Shown here: positions 51,163 to 60,512 of the stretch, piece after piece
How positions within the stretch are numbered: the first letter of the stretch is position 1
Layout of the letters: each line of letters begins with the position of its first letter
From: Mesaphorura yosii
Taxonomy: Eukaryota; Arthropoda; Collembola; Poduromorpha; Tullbergiidae
Direction: 5' to 3'
Length of the DNA: 64,000 bases
Assembly: GCA_009869945.1 (NCBI GenBank)
Contig: WIXG01000256.1
Span: 1-64,000, forward strand
Position numbers and translations under genes: made by a program
The notes under the pieces: generated by a model
Databases searched by the model: none
What the model saw: the letters and a program-made list of their open reading frames with translations, nothing else
Told to the model about the DNA's origin: nothing

Positions 51163-54106
51163 ATGCCCGCCTTAGTTGCATTTGGTCGCAGGTGGCAATT
51201 AGGCAGTGATGACTTCGTGTTTGGAGGTCTGCTGGATCTGCTGATAAGAGTATCATGGTAAGAAAGAGGATATAGAACACTTTTAACTGGATGTAAGAAT
51301 TGATTTAAACATCCATGTGTTTCCAGCCTCATCGCAGCATGTATTATTTATTGGCAACACGATGCCAAGCTTTCCTGCTCCGGTGGGCACAACATGAGAG
51401 TCTATTTAATAGGAAACATGGTCGTCCTAATGGGAATTTTATTCGCCGATATTGCCTTAATACAAAATAGCATGAATGGGTTCATAATGGATCATGAAGC
51501 CAGGAAGTACGTCGCACCATGTTTATATTTTAGGTATGGTTTGATAGTCATTAATCATTAATGACGTGATTGCAGACTTCAATGTACAATTGCAATTTTT
51601 CATTTTACATCCAGGTTGTTGCTTGAAGTGCCAGAAATAGGGTGGAATGTGATGGGCACAATTTGGGCGTTCGGCGACTCTGTTATTGTTTGTCCCGAAG
51701 CTCCACTATCAATAGTATACATGAAAGGTACGATTGACCATTGAATCGCAACGCCTGCTAAAGTCGAGATTAGGGAAATCTCTAATGAAATATTTGTTTC
51801 TTCAGTCGTAATTATTGGAAACTGGTTGCTAGTCATTAGTCTGATCATAGTCATCGCCATTTTCTTCGATCCGTTGGGTGACGCGAACAATTCGTATGAA
51901 GAACTTGATTATGAACGATTCGAACGAGGAATTTTTCACCATAAACACACGAGAGTTTGGGAAAGAAGGTGCAAAATGTTGTTTTGCTCTTGCGTTGGAA
52001 CCGATGAATTGAGCAAGAACGCTTTCAAGGAAGTAGGAAGTAAGAAATTGTCCAAGTTGTTGCCTTTCTTCTCAAAACTGCAATAGAAATAATAAAATTA
52101 ATTATTTGTCCTTAAAACTTTCAGAGATTATGTCATTTTTGTTCGATGAAGTGGATCTGGTGCCTTCTGACATCGCGGCTGGTCTTGTTATACTCCACCT
52201 CAAGAATCAACTGGAGGCAGAATCTGCGTTGCGTGAAGTAGTCGTTCCGAAGGAAAGCAACGACGATCTTACAGCGGACATTTCTAGTCCAAATCACCGG
52301 AATTGGAATGCGTCGCAGTCCCCGATCAGATCGCAACCTCAACAAACGTTGACGCTGGAACTCTCAGTAGTCGTCCCGAACGACCCATGGAACACGCCAC
52401 AGATCATTACACATTTCATGAAATACGCTCTTGGCTGTTATGGCTGGCCATGGTTTCTAGTTGCTAATCGAAATACCGGCTTATGCCAATTGTGGGAGAA
52501 TATTCTTTGCTGTGGATGTTGCGTGTAAGTTTTCTCTTTTTGCTGAACTTGGCTGTCTACCAGATCTTGATCGCATTTGCTGATTTGTCTTGTTGATATT
52601 TAGGTCTCACCCATATCAAGTTGAAGGCGACAATTGCTGTTACTGCCATACATCAGCACTTAAACAAACAGTTAAAATGGAGGATTCAGATTTGGTTTAC
52701 GCCTCATTTAAGAACACATTGTTCTGTACCCCGTTCGTTATCGCAGTGGACCATTCAACAAAATCCATAGTGCTAGCCATCAGAGGAACACTGAGTCTAA
52801 ATGACACCATCACGGATTTAACCGCAGAAGCAAAATCTATAAATGTCGATGGACTTCCTGAAAATTGCAAAGTAAGATGATAGCTGCTACGTTCAGAATT
52901 TTCACGGATGACTGTTTGATTCACTCTTGATCCTTTGATTTGATCTGCTCTCTCACTCTGATTAGGCACACAATGGGATGATTCTAACCGCAACTCATGT
53001 GCTAGAGAAGCTGAATGAACGTCAACTATTGCAAAAAGCTCACATGGATTATCCGGAATACAGCCTGGTCCTTGCTGGCAAGTTTTCAAACTTACTGTAA
53101 CAAGTTCAGTTTTCTAATCAATTTTCCCATGTAGGGCATAGCTTGGGTGCTGGAACAGCCGCAATATTAGCAATGATGCTGAGACCCGAGTATCCAAATC
53201 TTCATTGTTATGCTTATTCTCCTCCTGGTAGGAACTTGTTGCAGATTTTCACATGACGAAGTAGGAGGCATTTACTATTACTAATCTTCTTGTTAATGTG
53301 TAGGTGGCCTTATGACAGTTGAAGCGGCAACCTATTGTGAACCATTCACAACCTCAATAATTCTCGGAGACGATGTCGTAAGCCGTCTTAGCGTACCTGC
53401 ATTCGAGAACTTCAAAAAGAAATTGCAAGTAACAATTAGAGACTGCCGCGCACCTAAGGTTAGGATCTGTCACTTAACTCGGAATAGTTGCGTGAAGCAA
53501 TTTCAATACTTTCGTTGTATCTCGTACAGTACCGGATCCTGGTAGGAGGATGTTTTTACCTTCTGATGGGCGGCATACCAAGGAGAATAATTTCACCAGA
53601 CGAAGCTCATGTAGAGAGGGACCACGGAAGTGACACACAACTTCTTCAAAGAAGCTTTGAACCCAATTACTGCACTTATGTGAGGAAATTAAGCCACCAA
53701 TTGCACTTGACTTATGAAACTACAACAGTTTCAATTTCTATCTTCACAGGTATCGCTGGCTGAAGAAAGCCATCGCCTACATAGAGAGTCTGTTACCAAG
53801 TGCGCCATGTTCCCTCCTGGAAGGATTCTGCACGTCACCGAGCGACCTATATTTAGATCGAGGTAAGCACTTGCTTAATTTACGACGACGCGGGCGGGGA
53901 TCGCGTACTGATGAGCCTGATATCCAATTTCTTGTTCTAGGCCGGACTTGGTGGACGGACCACGGTTCGAGTACAGATGGGCGGAGAGAACTGAATTCAA
54001 TGAAATTTTGGTCACTCCGAAAATGATGACTGATCATTATCCAGACAATGTTTATGCTGCCTTAAGAGATATTTCGTCGGTCGGACCGCCAAACTACACG
54101 CTGTGA
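51163..54106 (+). CDS. sn1-specific diacylglycerol lipase, DAGLB-like, most canonical (copy 4)
   Basis: Twelve exons in phase: 51163-51257, 51327-51533, 51615-51727, 51806-52039, 52125-52524, 52604-52871, 52966-53077, 53135-53227, 53304-53458, 53530-53679, 53750-53862 and 53941-54106, giving 701 residues (human DAGLB 672). Ser479 lies in [12 protein letters not shown], Asp531 in LGDDVVSRL and His637 in PPGRILHVT. Motifs shared with mammalian DAGLs include [41 protein letters not shown] and RWAERTEF. Intron 7 begins with GC (G|gcaagt at 53078), forced by the reading frame across Gly-His-Ser. Because it keeps the standard elbow and all motifs, this copy is the best candidate for the ancestral, 2-AG-producing enzyme. 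Confidence 0.95.
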
Positions 54107-54541
54107 TATTTATAGCAATCAGTGGGTTCAATCTGTGAAGCCTCAATTGTTGTCTTCCTAACGTCTAAAGACATTGGAATGCCAGTTCATACAGAAGTAT
54201 AATTTCCAGTACCTGCTGATCTTAGCACGAGAGTAACATAGCCACTAGTTGCAAATGTATGCAAGTTTCCATGTTTCGTATTGTAATGTTGTTCTTTCAT
54301 GTAATTGGAGCTAAATGTGATAATTTTAGCCATCATGACATTTCAATACCACAGAACTCGCTTTATTTTGTATTCCAAAACGTGTGACATATTTATGTAT
54401 CTTTCTATTGTAATTAGAACATCACATTGTATTTCCAAAATATTTATGCACAAGATTTGTACTTAAATGTCGTGTTGTATTGTGTTCGTCATTCACTGTG
54501 CCGTCTGTGTACTGAAGTTTTATTACGTGATGTTCGTATTC

Positions 54542-54547
54542 AATAAA
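54542..54547 (+). promoter_or_regulatory. possible polyadenylation signal of lipase copy 4
   Basis: AATAAA 436 bases past the copy 4 stop codon and 300 bases before the DHHC gene start. Confidence 0.35.
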
Positions 54548-54846
54548 TTAAGCTTTATTCACAAGATCGTAATTTTTAATAAGTTCCTTGGCAAGTTATT
54601 GACATTCGCAATTAAGGGACAATTAAAACAATCAAGAGCACAATTCCCTGAGTTTCTTGAGCAGTCCCTTTCTATTTGACCATGCGAATCCTGGGACCGT
54701 GTCTTGGAATCTTGGCGTCGCATCCAGCGTTATATTTTGGAAGATCTGTTTCTCTAAATTGCTCTTAAAGTTGGCAATTGCCTCAAGAAAGATGGAAGAA
54801 TTCACCCTCCAGACATAAATAGGATCCGAGGTCAAGGACTCAAATA

Positions 54847-56042
54847 ATGCTTGCAAAACTGAGAAGAAAAAGTGGAGTGATTTGCATTGTGTTGCATTTG
54901 TGCCTGACTTTGTGCTTGCTGGGTTCATTCGAGTAAGTTATCTGAATCTAAAAGGGTTCATCAGTTGAGTTGACACTAAAATATCCTTCCGCTGGCAGAT
55001 GCTTAGCGGGGCTCAGATATGCAAACCCAGCAGAATTGACGATTTTTGTACTTGCCTCTGTGCTTTTCCTGCTGACGCTTGTTCCTTTGGTGAAAGTCAT
55101 TACAATGGATCCTGGTTTCCTCCTGAAACTTTCCAACGACCTTCAGGAGCAAGAAGCAGCTTACTGTAAGCCTGCTGACAAGCTATACTGTAGTTCTTGA
55201 ATCTGCTATGTCTCTTTTATGAACAGATAATCTCCATCGACGAGGTTCCAAGGGCGCATTTAAAGAGATCATGTATTATGGAAAGCCAGTCACTGGAGGC
55301 TATTGTTTTCAGTGCCGTCATTTTAAGGATTTGCGAACAATTCACTGCAGAGTTTGTAACAAGTGTGTTGGTAAAAATCAAGTTGAATATTTGCCTTATT
55401 TCCGTGTTGCTTCGAGAAGTTTCATGGTTCTTTTGTATTTACACAGCCAGATTTGATCATCATTGCATAATCCTCTGTGTGTGCAGAAAGTTGACGAGAT
55501 CACGTTGATTTTACGAAAATTATTTCTAACTCAAAAGTTCTTGCTTTTGCAATTAATTTGCTTTCATTGTTTTGCACTTCCCAATGTCGCGAAGCGAAGC
55601 GTATGGAATCAGAATTTTTAACAAACTTTGAGTTATAAATTGAACAATGAGCTGACTCCACGTGAACTTTCTCGATGCATGCGTTGGAATTCGAAACTTC
55701 AAGTTCTTTTACTTTCTCCAACTGAGCCTGATTCCATACTACCTTCTCATCTTTACTTTTTCATTGTACAAGATTATAAACGGTACCGGAGTACTTAATT
55801 ACCCTAGCCCTTCCCTTGAAACTTTAACTTCTCTTGGCTGTACGTATTACAGGTCTTTTTCGTCATCGTCATTGTCCTCTGACAAAGTATTGAGCAGGGT
55901 TCCAATATTTTGGACAATAATTTTGTCTTTGCTGATAGTGATTTGCGTTGGATTTGGCCATGCTATATTTTTCCCGTGCACGTACCTGTACGTGATGTCA
56001 ATGGGGAGAATGGCTCACGAGCACTTCTATTTGCTTAAATAA
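54847..56042 (+). CDS. DHHC palmitoyltransferase, interrupted; possible pseudogene
   Basis: Exons 54847-54932, 54999-55165, 55227-55370 and 55447 onward join in phase. They encode two hydrophobic helices, ITMDPGF (the DPG motif), then a cysteine-rich domain: GGYCFQCRHFKDLRTIHCRV, CNKCV and ARFDHHC. DHHC enzymes S-acylate membrane proteins through the DHHC cysteine. The domain resumes at 55673 with DACVGIRNFKFFYF, followed by helices 3 and 4 (LIPYYLLIFTFSL; IILSLLIVICVGFG). Removing 55475-55672 would give the normal HHC-x5-CVG spacing, but that segment has no usable GT-AG ends. The frame then reaches TAA at 56040-56042, three bases before a clean donor (aag|gtgagc). A possible continuation starts at 56112 (GRKWRIIVIEKDVEVD). 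The TTxE motif is degenerate (GRMAHEHF). The ZDHHC subtype is not recognised. Confidence 0.68.
55485..55672. mobile_element. 188-bp inverted-repeat (MITE-like) segment inside DHHC coding sequence
   Basis: The ends are inverted repeats: AGAAAGTTGACG at 55485-55496 and, on the opposite strand, AGAAAGTTCACG at 55672-55661 (11 of 12 identical). A second inverted pair lies inside: ATTTCTAACTCAAAAGTT at 55522-55539 against ATTTATAACTCAAAGTT read back from 55640 to 55624. Flanks ctgtgtgtgc (55475-55484) and cgatgcatgc (55673-55682) match at 6 of 10 bases and might be a worn target-site duplication. No coding capacity. It could instead be an unusual intron. Confidence 0.45.
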
Positions 56043-56111
56043 AAGGTGAGCAAGCACACGAATTGGATGGTATTCTTGTCTTGTCGTAGCCGTGTTGGAA
56101 TTTTTTTTCAG

Positions 56112-56449
56112 GGCCGTAAATGGAGGATAATTGTGATCGAAAAAGACGTTGAGGTGGACCCGGCGCATGTCACAGAATCACTAAGCAGTCTTGTTGGAAA
56201 ACACGTCGAATTGAGCAGCAAACGCAAGAAGCACTCATGCGAGTCTCTGAGGACATTTCTCTGTACGAGGACGCCACCGTCACTTGGTCAGAGTATCAAA
56301 CCCAATTAACCAATTACCAGCGTGTAACTTCATAATAATAATGCTTATGCCATACTTCAGATGCCTCAGAACTTAAACCAGTGTTCGACACAAGAGTCTC
56401 ACAAATCCCAGCACACAGAGAGTTCACAACGCGACGACGACCACGATGA
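56112..56449 (+). other. possible 3' exons of the DHHC gene
   Basis: A long pyrimidine tract and cag precede 56112, and the frame 56112-56286 continues in phase 0 from the donor at 56046. It encodes a charged, cytosolic-looking tail (GRKWRIIVIEKDVEVD, then KRKKHSCESLRTF). A second candidate exon starts at 56361 after tacttcag and stops at 56449. Reaching these exons would require passing the TAA at 56040-56042, so they may be remnants or belong to another transcript. Confidence 0.35.
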
Positions 56450-56838
56450 GCTTCGATTCATGAACCGCAAAGTAATAACAAGCGCCGGTCATGCGTATCT
56501 TGCAAAATTTTCTGTCAGTGCCGTAAGTTCGTTCGTCGCTCTCGTACGCGTGCCAACGTCAAGAAACTCGTGTAGCGAAAGTTCATTGCAGGTAGGTCAC
56601 TCGGAGGCCGCGACGGAGAACCTGCCTCGCAGTCCAAAGGACTATACTGGAAGCAAGGGCGACAAGAAGTGGTCTCAACTTTTCACCCGACGCATCCGGT
56701 GACGCCTCATTTTGATGTGGACAGTCTTGAGAGCAGCCTGTCGTACAGTTCGAGCGTTATGCACGATTGAAAGAACATTACATAATAATCGATAAAATTT
56801 TTATTCCTTGCTGTGATTTTTAATTAATGATTCAGCAT

Positions 56839-56844
56839 TTTATT
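56839..56844 (-). promoter_or_regulatory. possible polyadenylation signal of the LRR receptor gene
   Basis: AATAAA on the minus strand about 150 bases past the stop codon at 56994; another lies at 56800-56805. Confidence 0.4.
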
Positions 56845-56993
56845 TAAGCGGACAGAAAATATAAATTATTCACAACGATCACGATTCTATTTGCTAACTA
56901 ATATCACATGGGTTGTCTTCTTTCAATGCTGAATGAATGCTGAATCGCATTTAATTGCACGTCAGACCCTGCAGACAGACGGCTATAAATATA

Positions 56994-59900
56994 TCACCAT
57001 ATTTTCCCGACCAACCATGGAACTTTTCCGTGCCTGCTGAGATTCCAGTAATCACACATGACTTTCCCAATGATTAAAATGATGAGAAGACCCATCAAAA
57101 TGTTGAGGATATCCAGGAATTCTATGAATGGTTTCGACTCCTCGATCTCGCACCAGTTTTCATTCCGTAAATAGCGAATCTGGAAGGAGAATGACAACGA
57201 AAGGCAATGAACAAAGTCCAAATTATTTGAAAGTTTAAACGTATAAGTAGGCCTTACCTCTCGGCCGGTCCTCCCACATTTGACATTTCCGATGTTTTTC
57301 ACGAATTTGTAGTGTTGAAGAAGCCAAACTTTGAAGGTGGACAGTGTCCTGCACTCACAGTGCCAATTATTGTCACTTAAATCTATTTGGTACACCCATC
57401 TGTTCAGACGAATGATATTTTCCAGCAGGTGCACGTGTACCTGTACAGATTTACAGATATTTAAGATGTAAGAAATAGGAGTAGGAGCGAGGTTCATTCA
57501 TTTAGTCTAAGTTTATTCACTGAAGCTATAAAAGACATCCTTACCTCTGTAAGATTGTTCTTCCGTAAGCTTAAGATTTGGAAATTGTAAATCCAGTCCG
57601 ATTGCTCCAGCTCGTTTAGGGATGAGATTTGATTATTATCCAGGTACAGATTCATTACATTCAGATTAGTATAGCGCGTGTCGTAAACAAACTTCCTCAG
57701 CGATTGAATCTGTAGAGAAAAGCCACGCCGTTAAAATAGATTTCATTCTGGACACTTTTCGACGTGGGTTGTTCAGAGGTCGAATCTTAGTTAAAATATT
57801 CAATCCGATCCAGACTCAGGCGTATGAAACGCGAGCAAAGAGACTCAGTTCGAATTTTACGCTTCTCTCACTCGCTTCCAGCAACTGAGTACCGGAATAC
57901 GGAAGCACATTTCCGCGATAGGTACATCAGCCATCATAAACTATTTTATGGTCTGATATGAACAGTGGGATTTATGCTTCAAGCTCCGTCATTAAAAACT
58001 TCCAAGCCTCATTTGGACGTTTCGAGAACTTGGACGAATTTCCACTGTTACCAAACGCGAACGCGATGGCAATCAGGAAAGACGTTCGTTTTCGGTGGCA
58101 ATAAAATGAAATTAGGGCAATGGCTCCAGAAAGTAGGACGCCCGCTCACGCAAGATACTCACGCGAAAAGACATTGTGCACATTCTTACATGATTGTTGT
58201 TGAGGTAGAGCGTGTCCGTCGGATGCGGCAGTTTGTCCGGATCGGGAAAGTCGGTTAAGTTTCTACTTGAGCAGTTGACAGATGTTTTCGAGTGAATAAC
58301 TTTCTCTTGCTCCCAAATGTAGTCGATTTCGCACGAACAGTTGACTCGACATTCCTCCTCCACTTTCTGCAAGAGAAATCAGAAAACACACGGTCAAAGT
58401 CGTAAAAGGCAGGAAATGGAGTCAAACGGGAAGAAAACGACGACACGGCTCTTGCAATGAAAGTTAATGGAATATTGTACAGGGCTCTGAAGAATCTCGT
58501 CTTAATGGCCTGAAGGTGTCTTCATTTCGCTTCCTTGAGTATTTTTATTAAGTTCGTAACAGGTCACATCGCTGTACTTGTACTCAAGTAATGCAATTTA
58601 AGCTGGACATCCTTTGTGTATTGTACTCGTGCTTTCGCTATAAGCAATTCTATTTACGACGACGTAATGAGTTTGTTTATGAGGTTGGCATGTCCAGTGG
58701 CCATAAAAGGTAATGGCACGCAGAGCTTTTATTGTCATTGTCACAATTTACCCCGGACTTGTGCGGTCCCTCCCTTTATTACAGATCGGACGTAGGAAGT
58801 TGTTGACTTTCACATCCATGCTCATTGCACGAACGCTCCATGGCGTATTCCTGGAACGGAAATTTGATAGAGACGAATTCAAAATTCCGAAAACGCTTCA
58901 CGCTCACGCCTCAGAGAAATTATCTTGCATATTTTCGCTGTCAATTAACACAGACGGGTTGATGAACAGTATTTATCAAGTCTATTGCTCCTTAGGGAGT
59001 ATTCTTTCATTCTATTCTAGTGCATTAGGATCGGAGTAGACGTATAAGTGACTTATGAAGATGAAGTGCGGATTTAGGTTGTAGTATAGACAGGAGAATT
59101 TGCAGCCTTGAGTGTATAAGGGTCCATGCATCGCTGCTCCTCTTTGTTTGCACAGGGCATGAAAGATGAAATCGTAGACCCGTTGAAGTCGCTCATGACA
59201 GCATGATCGTCAATAACGATTCTGTTCATGCCACGCCACCCCATACCATGCCACACTGGCCATAAGTTGTTTTCATGTGGGTCTCAACACTGATTTGCTT
59301 CACGGTCGAGATTAGTGACCGTGCGACCGATTTGTGCATATTTTTTATAATGGATTTAGCGCAGGCGAGATGTTCATCTTTATCGATTGTCGACATATGC
59401 CATAGTCATATGATAAATGAACCTGAACATGCCTCATGTGCAAAGTTAAGTAAACATGGTGGGTAATTTCTGAAAGGACGGCAATTGATCAAGCCGCGAG
59501 TTTAATCTTCCTAAGTGAATTTATCATGGGGCTTTGCTTCAACATTACACCCATGCTAGAAAAGACTAAACGAGCAGTTCACTTCACTTCTCGTGACTTC
59601 ATGTGCCTACGAGTTTAAGCCTGGAAATTCGTTGGAAAAGTTGTTGAAGCGACCGGCTGTTTGTTGAATGACGCAGGAAATTAAATTAGTGCTTTAATAA
59701 TTAGAGTGATGAAAGCAAATTCCAATTTATATGATTATGGCATGAATGCGAAAAAATTTAGTTCAGGTAGCCGGCGAGGAAATCTGCGCTCACAACATTT
59801 TAGTTTTCATAAGCTCTGACAAACGTTTCAGTCAACATTGAAAGTTTTACCCGCTTCACTCGCTCTACGCCAATTACGGGAGCCATTTTTTTCGAGAATT

Positions 59901-60512
59901 TTACAACAATCAGTTCCGAGCTCCGGCCCTATGTTTATGCCTATGTCCTTGTTCAAAGTTTGTACAAAGTGAAGTTTGGAAACTATCCGAGAAATCGTTG
60001 AAGTTTGACATGCGAATAAAAGGACAAGTTTATAAAATTAGTCTATTTCAGGATTTTCTCGTGCCATCTTTAATTTTAAATTCTAAATCCGAATTAATGT
60101 GCCATTCTACGAATTCACATGAATTCGTGAATGTGTCCCTTCATTGTTTCATTTCAAACACGACGGGATCGACGAATGAAATTCGGATTACATAAGCAAG
60201 GCGATGATTGGTGTCGTAGAGCCTGAGCCTCATGAATACAAATTGAGCAGAAAATTATTGAGTCTGCGACATATCAGAATGCAAGATTGGCGTTTGATTG
60301 AGACTCTGAGCATTTCAGAGTCTCCGGCAAATGCTAACCACGAGAGCTGAATGAAAATTGGTTTACCTTGACAAGATGTATGGTTTGCAAAATGGGTTTG
60401 GGTTTATTTTGGTGCGGTGGTCGATCGCAGAGGGTGTTCTCCAGATTCAGCAGTGTAATATTTGAGCTTTCTAACCATTTGATTTCCTCCGTCGTGCAGT
60501 CCAAAGGGTTAT
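56994..60512 (-). CDS. Toll-ectodomain-like leucine-rich repeat receptor without TIR (3' part)
   Basis: Five 3' exons join in phase: 60512-60367, 58366-58190, 57709-57545, 57440-57258 and 57179-56994, for 284 residues plus stop. In order they encode: the tail of an LRR C-terminal cap (NPLDCTTEEIKWLE, then LCDRPPHQ); an LRR N-terminal cap (ECRVNCSCEID, VNCSSRNLTDFP); LRRs (DTLYLNNNHIQSL, VMNLYLDNNQISSL, ILSLRKNNLTE, VYQIDLSDN); a second C-terminal cap (NNWHCECRTL); and a membrane helix (ILNILMGLLIILIIGKVMC). A short tail ends in GKVPWLVGKIW. The cap-cap-LRR-cap-membrane order is that of arthropod Toll receptors, but no TIR domain follows. A TIR-less relative such as a singed-wings-2-type protein is the other option. 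The exon upstream of 60512 ends in phase 1 and was not found, so the 5' part lies right of it or outside the window. Confidence 0.72.
58367..60366 (-). other. 2.0 kb intron of the LRR receptor gene
   Basis: It is bounded by a gtaaac donor at 60366 and a ctcttgcag acceptor at 58367 on the minus strand. No nested gene was seen. Confidence 0.65.

Noticed and set aside
55467-55667. U12-type AT-AC intron as explanation for the DHHC interruption
   Set aside because: The start ataatcctc differs from the AT-AC consensus, no U12 branch-point sequence is evident, and the possible AC ends give 4 or 6 residues instead of 5 between HHC and CVG.
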